In this document: positions 22,674 to 32,832 of the stretch, piece after piece
Numbering within the stretch: the first letter of the stretch is position 1
How the letters are laid out: each line of letters opens with the position of its first letter
Assembly (NCBI RefSeq): GCF_030253575.1
Contig: NC_080567.1
Coordinates: 38,859,001-38,923,000, forward strand
From: Rhododendron vialii
Lineage: Eukaryota; Streptophyta; Magnoliopsida; Ericales; Ericaceae
Direction of reading: 5' to 3'
DNA length: 64,000 bases
Notes under the pieces: generated by a model
What the model was told of the DNA's origin: nothing
Database searches by the model: none
What the model saw: the letters and a program-made list of their open reading frames with translations, nothing else
Program-made: the position numbers and the translations under genes

Positions 22674-25600
22674 TCAAGGTGGAGCGTGAATGTCAAGAAC
22701 GCCCAACTTGCGAAGAAGAAGCTGGAACTGATCTTTGCCCAAGGACTTCGTAAAGATATCAGCAAGTTGCTCTTTACTAGGCATATATGCAGTACGGATG
22801 AAGCCTTGACGAAGTTTTTCTCTAATGAAGTGACAATCGATCTCAATGTGCTTTGTTCTTTCATGGAAGACCGGATTGGCGGCTATATGAAGTGCTGCTT
22901 GATTGTCGCAAAAGGGTATGGCAGGTTGAGGATGGTCAACTCCCATATCTTTCAAAAGAGATAGTAACCAAGTGATTTCACACGCAGCAGAGGCCATGGC
23001 GCGGTATTCGGATTCTGCGGACGACCTAGACACGGTGTGTTGTTTCTTGGTTTTCCACGAAATAGGTGAGGTGCCTAGAAATGAACAAAAACCAGTAGTC
23101 GAACGTCGTGTATCTGAACAGCTGGCCCAATCAGAGTCAGAATACATCCGAAGTTGAAGATCAGAGCTTGAAGATAAAAGAATTCCTTGACCAGGTGCTC
23201 GTTTCAAGTAGCGCACTAGGAGAAGAGCAACATCAAGATGCGGCTTGTGTGGTTGGCTCATGTACTGACTTAGAACATGAACAGGATACACAATATCCGG
23301 CCGAGTAATGGTGAGATAAATGAGGCGACTTACCAGTCTTCTATAGGAAGAAGGGTCAGTAAGCAAGGCACCATCAGAAGCATTCAATTTATGGTTTTGC
23401 TCCATTGGAATATGAACTGGTTGAGCACCTAGTAAACCAATTTCTTCAATAATTTCAAGAGCATATTTCTGTTGCGAAAGGCAAATACCTCTTGCAGATC
23501 GCGCAACCTCAAGACCAAGAAAATATTTGAGAAGTCCAAGGTCTTTAAGATGAAATCGCTGGTGAAGAAATTCCTTGAGATGACGAATGTCAGTTTCATT
23601 ATTTCCGGTGACAATAATGTCATCCACATAGACAAGGACAATAGTGAACTGTTGATCACGAGAGCGAGTGAATAGAGAATAATCTGTTTTGGATTGGATA
23701 AACCCATCGTCTATAAGAGCAGTAGAGAATTTAGCAAACCATTGGAGTGAAGCCTGCTTAAGACCATATAAGGACTTAAGAAGACGACATACCTTTGTCT
23801 CCCCCTGTCGTCGAAAACCTTGAGGAAGGGACATATAGACTTCTTCTTCAAGATCTCCATGGAGAAAAGCATTTTGCACATCGAGCTGATGTAGGGGCCA
23901 AGAATGAGCTGATGCAATGGCAAGAAGACAGCGTGTAGTAACTAGTTTTGCAACTGGAGCAAACGTCTCATGATAGTCAAGGCCTTCTGTTTGATTATAA
24001 CCTTTAGCAACGAGACGAGCTTTGTAACGTTCTATGGTGCCATTAGCTCGATATTTGATTTTATAAACCCACTTACAACCGATGGCCTTTTTACCAAGAG
24101 GCAAATGTGTTAGTTGCCAAGTACAATTCTGCTCAAGAGCGAGAAATTCATTAGCCATAGCAGCACGCCAATTTGGGTCTTGCATGGCCTGACAAAAAGA
24201 ATTGGGTTCCACAACAGAAGAAATTGCTGCAACAAATTTGTGGTGAGAAAGAGACAATTGTTGATAGGATATGCATGAGGATAATGGATAAGACATACCT
24301 TTCTGTGAACCAAGCAAAGAAGAAGAGAAAGGAACAGTCGGCAATTGAGCTTGAGAGCAGTGGAAGTCTCGAAGATAGCTAGGTGGATGACGCACACGTT
24401 GTGGTCGAGAGGATGTCGAAGTAGGAGGGACGGAGGAAGGTATAATGGATATATCTGGACAAGTGGAAGGGTGAGAATCATGTGAATCTGTATGCAGTGG
24501 ACTAGAGATGCAAGAAGGTGTATCACATGGTTCAGGCAGAGAACGTGAAGAATGTGATATATCAAGGGAATTGTGATAGTCAGGTATAGGGAGGGGAATA
24601 ACAGAATCTGACTTGAATTTTTGGGAAGAATATTGAAAGGGGAAAATTGTTTCATGAAAGATAACATCTCGACTCGTGAAAATTTCATGAGTGCTGAGAT
24701 CATAAACACGATAACCCTTTTTACCAAGAGGATAACCAACAAAAACACATTTGCGAGCTCTTGGACTGAATTTATCTCGAGAAGGGTTAAGATTAGCTGT
24801 ATAACAAAGACATCCGAATACTCGAAGATGAGAGTAATCAGGTTTTCTATTAAACAGAACTTCGTGTGGTGATCTATTTGAGAGTATGGGAGTGGGAATG
24901 CGATTGACCAAATATGTGGCAGCTAAGACGCATTCACCCCAGAAAGCAAGGGGTAGATGTGCTTGAAATCGAAGAGCTCGAGCAACTCCAAGAATGTGAC
25001 CATGTTTGCGTTCTACAACTCCATTTTGTTGGGGAGTGGCAACACAGCTTGATTGATGAAAAATACCATGTTCTTGAAGAAATGGATTGATTAATTTGGA
25101 AAAGAATTCTCGTCCATTATCTGTTCTGATTTGTTTGACTTTGCATTGAAACTGGGTATCAACAAATGCGAAAAAATACTTAAGAAAGAGAGGAGTTTCA
25201 AATTTATGTCGCATCAAAAATACCCATGTGCAACGAGTAAAGTCATCAACGATGGTGAGAAAATAACGAGCCCCACAATGAGATGGGGTTTGATAACCAC
25301 CCCATATGTCACAATGTATCAAATCAAATGGGCCAAGAGAGGAAATTGAACTCCTAGGAAAAGGGAGTCGCTTAAATTTTGCTAACGGACAGATATCACA
25401 ATGACAAGAATCTTGAATTGAAATATCACTAACAGTTTTTGACAATGCTTGTAAACGACTAGAAGAAACATGACCAAGCCGCCAATGCCACAAGTCAAAA
25501 GTTGGACGAATAGAAACAAAAGAAGTGCTAGAAGCATCCCAATGGTGAAAGTAGTAAAGACCATTTTTCTGCTCAACTATTCCAATCTTCCTCTTCTGGG

Positions 25601-27173
25601 GTTGGTCCTGAAAGATGCAAGAGTTTTGAGTAAATAAAACGGAAATAGACGTAGAAGCCGTGACCTTACTGATGGAAAGTAGATTGAAACCAAAAGAAGG
25701 GACACACAAAACATGGTCAAGCAAAATTGTTGGAGTGAGAAAAACAGAACCAACACCAGTGACTGCAGCAGTAGTTCCATTCGGAAGTTTAACAGATAAC
25801 ATGGTAGAAGTGGGTGTAAACGTATGGAAAAGTGAGGAATCAAATACCATATGATCTGATGCACTCGTGTCCACTATCCATGTTCCAAAGGATAAAGAGG
25901 ATGGGTAAGAAACAGAATTACCTGCAAAATGAGTTGATGGGGGTGTATTACCAGTATTGATGAGATTGAGTAAGTGTTGATATTGCTCAGCAGTGAAGGC
26001 TTGAGCCGTGTGGGTGAGGTTGACTGGATTTGTTGGAACTATATGACTAGGAGTTTGACGTGATAAGGAACCCGAGCCATCCACAAAACCTTGGTTGGCA
26101 TGGAACTCTTGAGAAGAACAAACATTAGCAGCAGTTGCAAAACCGTTGGCCGGTGCTTGAGTGCTAGTCTGATGAAAGAGAGGGGCTCTGATAGTGGGCT
26201 TATTGACTCCCTCATTTTTGGAATGTTTGTTGGACTGATGAAGACTATGGCCGGGTGGGTAACCAACGAGTTTGTAGCAATTTGCTTTGGTGTGTCCAAC
26301 CCATTTGCAATGCTCGCAAATGGGACGTGGTTTGCGATGACCACTAGCAGTTGGCGATGGAGCAATCTGATAATTAGACGGGAAAGGGGCAGCATAGTTA
26401 TTGGAAGCTAGAAATGCAGCAGATTCTAGTTCAACCGATGGATTTGTAGAAATCTTGCGTTGTTTCTCTTTTTGAAGCAAAAGAGAATAGGCACGATTAA
26501 TAGATGGAAGCGGATCCATAAGAAGAATTTGGCCACGAATGTTGCCATTAGTATCATTGAGACCCATAAGAAATTGGGTTAGCTTCTCCTGTTGCTGGTA
26601 GTCTTGTAGGGCCTTTGAAGAACCACAATGACAAGTAGGAATAGAAAGATAAGAATAAAGTTCATCCCACAAGGATTTCAACTTTGTGTAATAAGAAGAA
26701 ATGGAAAGTATCCTTTGAGAATGAAGAGCAATATCGCGGCGTAACTGATAAATTCTAGGAGCATTTGTTACGGCAAAACGCTCCTTGACATCATTCCAGA
26801 TGGCAGAAGCGTAGGTCTCATACATCACACTATCAGCGATTTTGGCAGAAAGAGAGTTGAGGAGCCAAATCTTCACCATATCATTGCAACGTTTCCAAAT
26901 CTGATGGTCTGCTGTAGATGATGGAGGAATCTCCAAAGAACCATCAATGAAACATAGTTTATTTTTAGCGTTCAACGCTGTGCTCATAGCACGACTCCAT
27001 GAAGAATAATTATCTCCATTTAGAGGATGAGAAACTAGTATAGTGCCCGGACTATCTGAGTGGTGTAGGAAATAGGGACTGGAAGAATCAATACTTGCAG
27101 CTACGACATCAGCACTCTTTATTACTTCTATAGTGGAAGATGAGGTTTTACTAACTGTAGCCATTAGGTTCAC
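22674..27173 (-). CDS. Copia Gag-Pol polyprotein, single ORF, 1499 residues
   Basis: The domain order is that of Ty1/copia. First comes a Gag region with the LVSHPLNGDNYSSWSRAM motif near residue 47 and a CCHC zinc knuckle near 288 (CEHCKWVGHTKANC). A retropepsin-like segment lies near 435, followed by the GAG-pre-integrase region (LWHWRLGHVSSSRLQ). The integrase core is near 620-790 (DLIHCDIWGGY, RTDNGREF). Reverse transcriptase is at about 1000-1250 (GCKWVYKIKYRANG, then YVDDIIVTGN near 1183). RNase H is at about 1340-1470 (YSDSDWASC, SRSSAESEYRAM). Integrase before reverse transcriptase separates it from Ty3/gypsy. It begins about 150 bases inside the 5' LTR and ends just before the purine tract, as usual for compact copia elements that use one frame. 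Confidence 0.95.
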   Translation of the reverse strand: MNLMATVSKTSSSTIEVIKSADVVAASIDSSSPYFLHHSDSPGTILVSHPLNGDNYSSWSRAMSTALNAKNKLCFIDGSLEIPPSSTADHQIWKRCNDMVKIWLLNSLSAKIADSVMYETYASAIWNDVKERFAVTNAPRIYQLRRDIALHSQRILSISSYYTKLKSLWDELYSYLSIPTCHCGSSKALQDYQQQEKLTQFLMGLNDTNGNIRGQILLMDPLPSINRAYSLLLQKEKQRKISTNPSVELESAAFLASNNYAAPFPSNYQIAPSPTASGHRKPRPICEHCKWVGHTKANCYKLVGYPPGHSLHQSNKHSKNEGVNKPTIRAPLFHQTSTQAPANGFATAANVCSSQEFHANQGFVDGSGSLSRQTPSHIVPTNPVNLTHTAQAFTAEQYQHLLNLINTGNTPPSTHFAGNSVSYPSSLSFGTWIVDTSASDHMVFDSSLFHTFTPTSTMLSVKLPNGTTAAVTGVGSVFLTPTILLDHVLCVPSFGFNLLSISKVTASTSISVLFTQNSCIFQDQPQKRKIGIVEQKNGLYYFHHWDASSTSFVSIRPTFDLWHWRLGHVSSSRLQALSKTVSDISIQDSCHCDICPLAKFKRLPFPRSSISSLGPFDLIHCDIWGGYQTPSHCGARYFLTIVDDFTRCTWVFLMRHKFETPLFLKYFFAFVDTQFQCKVKQIRTDNGREFFSKLINPFLQEHGIFHQSSCVATPQQNGVVERKHGHILGVARALRFQAHLPLAFWGECVLAATYLVNRIPTPILSNRSPHEVLFNRKPDYSHLRVFGCLCYTANLNPSRDKFSPRARKCVFVGYPLGKKGYRVYDLSTHEIFTSRDVIFHETIFPFQYSSQKFKSDSVIPLPIPDYHNSLDISHSSRSLPEPCDTPSCISSPLHTDSHDSHPSTCPDISIIPSSVPPTSTSSRPQRVRHPPSYLRDFHCSQAQLPTVPFSSSLLGSQKGMSYPLSSCISYQQLSLSHHKFVAAISSVVEPNSFCQAMQDPNWRAAMANEFLALEQNCTWQLTHLPLGKKAIGCKWVYKIKYRANGTIERYKARLVAKGYNQTEGLDYHETFAPVAKLVTTRCLLAIASAHSWPLHQLDVQNAFLHGDLEEEVYMSLPQGFRRQGETKVCRLLKSLYGLKQASLQWFAKFSTALIDDGFIQSKTDYSLFTRSRDQQFTIVLVYVDDIIVTGNNETDIRHLKEFLHQRFHLKDLGLLKYFLGLEVARSARGICLSQQKYALEIIEEIGLLGAQPVHIPMEQNHKLNASDGALLTDPSSYRRLVSRLIYLTITRPDIVYPVHVLSQYMSQPHKPHLDVALLLVRYLKRAPGQGILLSSSSDLQLRMYSDSDWASCSDTRRSTTGFCSFLGTSPISWKTKKQHTVSRSSAESEYRAMASAACEITWLLSLLKDMGVDHPQPAIPFCDNQAALHIAANPVFHERTKHIEIDCHFIREKLRQGFIRTAYMPSKEQLADIFTKSLGKDQFQLLLRKLGVLDIHAPP

Positions 27174-27322
27174 AACTGAAAAGAGGAGAGATAGAACAGG
27201 AATGTGTTCTATGAAGAAAGAGAGCAGGAATGTGTTCTTATGAAATGAAATTCTTGAGAAGGATTATGAGAAAAGGGAACGTACTCAAAACGGTAAACAG
27301 GGATCTTAATGCTTTGATTCCA

Positions 27323-27509
27323 TGACAAGTTTGGGAGAAACTCTCAATACATATTATTCATATTTAGTCATCTATATATACAAGAGTACAATGATCAGAT
27401 CCCATAATCAAGGGGATTCAAACTTCCCAAATTATCTACATCAAATCACATCATTAAGGGGATTAACTTCCTAAAATATATACATCAGATCCCATAATTA
27501 TAGTTAACA
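27323..27509 (-). repeat. 5' LTR of the copia element
   Basis: A 187-bp terminal repeat partnered with 22480-22666. The tRNA primer site lies immediately inside it at about 27311-27322. It should hold the element promoter; AT-rich tatatatac near 27375 is the likely TATA-like part. Confidence 0.95.
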
Positions 27510-27514
27510 AACAT

Positions 27515-27984
27515 TTAAGTACCCCAAATTAAACTTTCATTATTCAGGTTTTTCTCCTTTTGGGTTGAAAAGACTCGAAACGCCGAATTGTCTCTTTTTT
27601 AAAGTAAAGGGAAAAAGACGGTCAATGACGTGTTTAGATAATTAATACCTTCCAAAGACAAGCTAAGAACAATTGTTAATACTGAAAATGTTCTTAACGA
27701 GTATTAATTATCCAAACACATCTTGGATTATCATTTTTCCTAAAGTAAAATAAGGACGAATCCAATTTTAGCGAACTAGGTCCAGCCCAAACAACTGGAA
27801 GGTAGAAAGCCTTTTTTTATTACGGAGTATTTTATTGAAAATTGATTCTGTAACTTCTTTTTTATTAAGTTCATTCTTCTTTTTTTTTCTTTTTTTACAA
27901 AATAAATCATTTTATATAAACACAAAGAGAATTAAAATTAAAAAAAAATTGACAAAATCACTCCCCGTTTTATTTCCCTCAAAA
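27515..27984. other. Intergenic right flank of the copia element
   Basis: An AT-rich stretch with a poly-T/TTTTC run near 27870-27895. Near 27636-27728 the words tgtttagataattaatac and gtattaattatccaaacaca form an inverted pair, so a small MITE of about 95 bp may sit here. No gene. Confidence 0.4.
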
Positions 27985-29160
27985 AACAATTCCTGTTTCA
28001 TAGTATGTAGAAATTTTACAAAGCCAATTGGCAATGAGTGGAGAGGTCTCAGATGTTATTAAGTGATCACTCTCGAAAAACAATTCCTGTTTCATAGTAT
28101 GTAGAAATTTTACATCTATCTCAAAGCCAATTGGCAATGAGTGGAGAGGTTCCTGTTTCATAGTATGTAGAAATTTTACATCCATCTCAAAGCCAATTGG
28201 CAATGAGTGGAGAGGTCTCAGATATTATTAAGTGATCATTCATTCTACTCTCAAGCAATGTGGGATTCATTTCCTTAACATTCCCCCTACGTGCAACCGC
28301 GTTTGAGGTCTGTCACATGTAGCCACTTTTGGGTCCTATCATCATGTAGCTTTTTTGCTGGTCTGTCATCGTGGGGTGTGAATTATGAATTTTATAAAAT
28401 GTGGGGTGGAACGGGTCCCGCTCTGATACTATGTAGAAACTTTATATTTATCTCAAAGCCAATTTGTAGAAACGTCATCGTGGGATGTGGATTATGAATT
28501 TTATAAAATGTGAGGTGGAACGGGCCCTGTTCTGATATTATGTAAAAATTTTATATCTATCTCAAAGTCAATTTGTAGAAACATTATATTCATCTCAAAG
28601 CCAATTGGCAATGAGTAGAGAGGTTCCAGATGTTTGAAGTCAGTTGGCAATGAGTGGAGAGGTCTCATATGTTATTAAGTGATCACCTATTTCACTTCCA
28701 AGCAATGTGAGATTCATTTCCTTAATATCTCCCTCACGTTCATTTCCTTAACATCCCCTCATGTGCAGCCGCGTTTGAGATCTGTCACGTGTTGTTACTT
28801 TTGAGTCCCATGCAGCCACTTTTGAGTCCTATCACCCCTTATGTGCAACCAGCCGCTTTTGAGGTCTGTCACTTTTGGGTCCTATCATCCCCCACGTGCA
28901 GTCCGTCCCATTTGAGGTCTGTCACGTGTAGTCACTTTTAAGTCCTATGTAGTCATTTTTGGATCCTATCATTGTGCAACTTTTTTGCTGGTCTGTCATC
29001 ATGAGGTGTGGATTGTAAAAATTTTTAAAATATGGGATGGAATGGGTCATGTGAAAACTTTATATCTATCTCAAAGTCAATTAGCAATGAGTTGAGAGGT
29101 CGCAGATGTTATAAAGTAATCACCAATTCCACTCTCACGCAACGTGTGATTCATTTCATT
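27985..29160. repeat. Complex tandem repeat field upstream of the CCDC124 gene
   Basis: A unit with the words ttcctgtttcatagtatgta, gaaattttacatc, caaagccaattggcaatgag and tggagaggtctcagatgtta occurs at least three times in direct order between 27985 and 28240. More diverged copies continue to about 29160, alternating with cgcgtttgaggtctgtcac and cttttgggtcctatcatc phrases. Unit lengths vary from about 70 to 130 bases. It resembles nested copies of a high-copy intergenic repeat rather than a simple satellite. I cannot assign its class. It stops about 100 bases before the next gene's start codon. Confidence 0.7.
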
Positions 29161-29277
29161 AACGTAGTACTTCTCTAGGTATTCAAACCCTAGAAGCATC
29201 GTATCCCTCCAGGCTCCAAGCGTACGTTATCGCAACTTCGATCAATCGAGAGAGAGAGAGAGAGAGATAGAGAGAAT

Positions 29278-31992
29278 ATGCCGAAGAAACTGGGCGTGAA
29301 CAGCAAAGCCGAGGAGGCTAGGGCTCGGAAGAACGCCACCGAATCCGATCGCAAAGAGCGCGAGTGCCGGGAGAAAGAGGACCAGTACTGGCGCGAAGCC
29401 GAGGGCGCAAAGTCGCGCGCCGCCAAGAAGCGTGAGGAGGAGGCAGAGAAGCGCGCCGAGGCCGCCACTCGCAAAGCCGAGGCGCGCCGGATCGCCGAGC
29501 TTGAGGAGAAGGAGCTCGAGAAAGCTGGGAAGAAGCCCGATAAGAAGGCCACCCGCGTGTCCATCCCAGTCCCCAAGGTCACCGAGGCGGAGCTCAGGCG
29601 GCGCCGCGAGGAGGAGCAGGCGCAGCTTACCAAGAGAGCGGAGGAAGCAAAGCGGCGCCAGAGCCGGACTCAGGGAGAGGAGGAGTATGAGAAGATTGTA
29701 CTTGTTGCTAATACCAATCGTGATGATTCGATTATCGAGGCGAGATCGGTTGAGGATGCGATTGCGAAGATGGTGGTTGCGGATACCTTGCCTGTGGATA
29801 GGCATCCCGAAAGGAGACTCAAGGCATCGTTCAAGGTGCGTTCTATTGATCATGAAATTGCACGTTTGATTCTAATTATGTTATTTTTGTTGTGCGGACT
29901 GTACACATGTTGGGTTATGTATTCTATAATTCCACTGTACTGGATTTACTGGTGCAATTCCTATAATAAAGACGTTCTGCTATAAATATAGCGGATTGTT
30001 ATTGCATTGGTACACACTGAATTGGAAATTCAACCTATATAGCATTCAGTAATTAATTGTGGAGATATCTATTTTGAACACATAGTGCGCTTTCATGTCG
30101 ATTCCAACTTCTTTAGGTTGGAAGTTGGACAAGAAATTTGGTCATTCTTAATATCCAGTGCCTCACAATTCTGTAAGTCAAGGGATATGTACTGAAGATC
30201 TTTAATTGAAATGTCTTAGTCCAGTCTTGCAGTTGAGCAAGAAAGCTTGTAACCTAGCGGAGTTGCAGTTTCTTTCTTAATCAGGACTTGACCACTTTGC
30301 TTAGTGTCTGTGTTGGCCCTGTTGGGTGATTGGCTTAGGCTGAGATGCAACCTAAATATCGGCATACCTTGTTACGATTTGTAGGAAAATTGATTAAAGA
30401 GATCATACATTTAAGAATTCAATAAAGATATCCAACATCGGCATTGTACCTTAAATCTAATAAGGAATTGTTGTTCTTGCTAATTAGAAACAAGAATGAG
30501 CATTGGAAACTACTTGCAATTTAATAGTGGGATGGACAAAAAAAACTTAAAAAGGTATTGGTATGGTTGCGAATTTTTATTCCTACGCTAAATGAATGTT
30601 GATCCTAGCTAAATTGCATGCATAAAGTTTGAAAATTTCGTTAGACGTCATCAGAATACGTACTGAAAGTTTCCCCTTTCATCTGTTGGTTATCTATTGA
30701 ATTCATATCTCATAGGTTTTCGAAGAAGCTGAGCTTCCCAGGCTGAAGGAAGAAAAACCAGGTCTTACTCACACCCAGTACAAGGACATGATATGGAAGC
30801 TTTGGAAAAAGTCTCCAGACAATCCTTTGAACCAGGTAAACTTTACTGATCCTTTAGGCAATCATGTGTAAGGTGGTTTTGATGGTCTTTTGTTAGGTTA
30901 TCATCCACCACTCTTATGGCGTACTAAGATTATTGTCTCACCTAGTCACCTTTCTTTTTCATGTTTACTTTCCTAGTATTGGTTTCCAATATGAGTATGG
31001 TACATCACATTATTAATTTATTTTAAGCTTTGCTTTCCTAGTTAGAATAATAACCCATCATTTAAGGGTTCTTACTAAGTTTTTCGAACATCATCCAAAT
31101 ATAATGTGTAAAATCCTGTGATCTTCTTGTCGAACTATTTTCTGGAATACAAGTTCGAATTCCACATCAGTTTTTATAGTTGCAATGGAAAACCTTCTTC
31201 AGCAAGTTCAGTTGCAGTTATATCATGTTCTACTTGAGTGTTTGCTTTCTGAAGGATCGTGACCATAAACTGTCACTTAGTTGTTTCGCATATTGTTCCC
31301 ATCTTTTTGCCTTGTGTTGTATCTTGAGTCACTCGATTTGCAAGCATGCTAGGGAGGATGGCGGTTGAGGTCTACCCCTTCTGTTGGGCCTCAATTATTT
31401 GGTCTGTTGGGTTTGGGTCATGGTATTTGTAGCTATCAATGGGATTTGATGGTTGCATTCCAGTTTTAAAAGCGTTCTTTAATTATGGATAGCTGCAGAC
31501 ATGAGGCTAATACCCCAAAATCTTGCAGGCAAATAGTTCATAGTCTTGAATGGTGTAATCTCAAAAATGTTGGTGGTACTATTAGTTGTCACTTGTCATC
31601 TACCTCCATCGATCCATGGGACATTAGGGGAGGCTTTTGGGTGCCCCTTGCAGTAGAGGTTTATTGCCTAACTAGACTATGCTGTCATTTCATACTGTTT
31701 GTTACAGATGGTTTGTAATTGTGGCATTCTATAAGAAACTGTACCTTTATTTCCAGCTCACTGGTTAAAGAATACTCTTTCTTAATTAATTCCTTCATTT
31801 CCTTGTATGTTTGGAAAACCTCAGATAAAGCCCATTTTTCATCTGTCTTGTACATTAAGTAATCAATGAAAGAGTTAATGCTATTAACTTCATTAATGCC
31901 TTTGTTGAAGTAATGTAGATTTTAGAATTGATTTTTGGTTTGATTGGTTTTCGTTTTGGACTCCTGATTTGCAGGTGCAGATTTCAGAGTGA
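29278..31992 (+). CDS. CCDC124: CCDC124 homologue (coiled-coil, ribosome-associated)
   Basis: CCDC124 and its yeast relative Lso2 bind idle 80S ribosomes and help their recycling after stress; the animal protein also acts at cytokinesis. The plant proteins are conserved but little studied. Three exons join in phase: 29278-29835, 30716-30835 and 31975-31992, giving 231 residues. It starts MPKKLGVNSKAEEARARKNA, the family's basic N-terminus. A highly charged Lys/Arg/Glu/Ala coiled coil follows to about residue 140. The conserved C-terminal domain crosses the first splice site: ERRLKASFK, then KEEKPGLTHTQYKDMIWKLW and KKSPDNPLNQ. The final exon adds only VQISE. Exon 1 is much richer in G and C than its surroundings, partly from its Ala/Arg/Glu content. 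A (GA)n leader lies at 29249-29275. Length and ends match plant homologues as I remember them. Confidence 0.93.
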
Positions 31993-32832
31993 TAAACTCT
32001 TGCATCTCCAGACACAATGGCTGACAAATTCCGTAGTTTCACTTTGAATGAGGCTGCAGTGTTGCGAGTCTGTGGGCATATTTAACTATTGAGGGCTTCT
32101 GTAGTAAATATGAGTATGGCGTGTCCAAACTTTAGTAAAAAGCCAGATTGCTGTAATTATGCTTTTCTTCCAATAAGTTCCCTGTATGTGATTGCGATTA
32201 TTGGCCGCTTTTGTTCAGTTAATATTGTCGCTGTAAACATTTGATTGTGGCGATCCATACTGCAAGAATCAGCAGTTATTGAAATGCTTTTGTTGCCGTT
32301 TCAAAAATAAAAATAAAAAATGCTTTTGTGTCCAAGATTGGATTAGCAGATAGAAAGCCGTACTAAGTTATAAATGATTTGTGGTCTTCTATGTGATCTC
32401 TGTTGTAGTGTTTGCAGATGATGAACATCACACACACACACACACGCACACACACATATCCCTTCTTATGAGGAATCCCCTACTTACCTTAAGTGTGGAC
32501 CTCATAGATTCCGATCGAATTTCAATGATCTGAGCCGTTCAATGTGATCAGAACGTAATTTTAAGGATACCTGCGTGAAATCGTCAAAAAAAAAGTTATG
32601 TGTGTGTGTGTATTTCAAACTAATGGATCTCGTGTGAGTTCACTCACTAATGTTATTGAGGAAGAACCACTACAAGATGTATGTGTTGCGGATTTATTCA
32701 GTCACATTACAACAAATCCAAATAACAGATCCCAGAATCATCCTTCGGCTAAAAATATGACCAGTTGTTCAGGTCATTATAGACTTGTATAGGTTAGTCC
32801 CTTCATCCTCTTCAGAAGCTTCATGCAATTGG
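31993..32832. other. Gap between the convergent CCDC124 and SKS genes
   Basis: It holds both genes' 3' UTRs. A (CA)n microsatellite lies at 32430-32456 and a (GT)n run at 32599-32611. Between them, phrases such as gagccgttcaatgtgatcag resemble common small plant MITEs, with the CA and GT runs placed as if at the ends of an inverted repeat. No gene was seen. Confidence 0.4.

Larger units (their letters stand above)
22480..27509 (-). mobile_element. Ty1/copia LTR retrotransposon, Ale/Retrofit-like, looks whole
   Basis: This 5,030-bp element lies on the minus strand. Its two 187-bp LTRs start TGTTAAC and end TTGTCA in element orientation and differ at three positions. A 5-bp target duplication, aacat, flanks it at 22475-22479 and 27510-27514. 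Next to the 5' LTR is a primer site resembling the initiator-Met tRNA type (TGGAATCAAAGC), and next to the 3' LTR a purine tract (TTGAGGGGGAG). One long ORF covers most of the interior. Short LTRs and compact size fit the Ale lineage. Three differences in 187 sites suggest insertion within roughly the last million years if a typical plant substitution rate is assumed. It is a young fossil copy; activity cannot be judged from sequence. Confidence 0.95.

Noticed and set aside
23108-26411. Many short plus-strand and shifted frames inside the copia element
   Set aside because: They are shadows of the single long minus-strand polyprotein frame.
29190-29853. Long minus-strand and alternative plus-strand frames over CCDC124 exon 1
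   Set aside because: They are shadows caused by the GC-rich, stop-poor exon; the sense frame matches a known conserved family and splices in phase.
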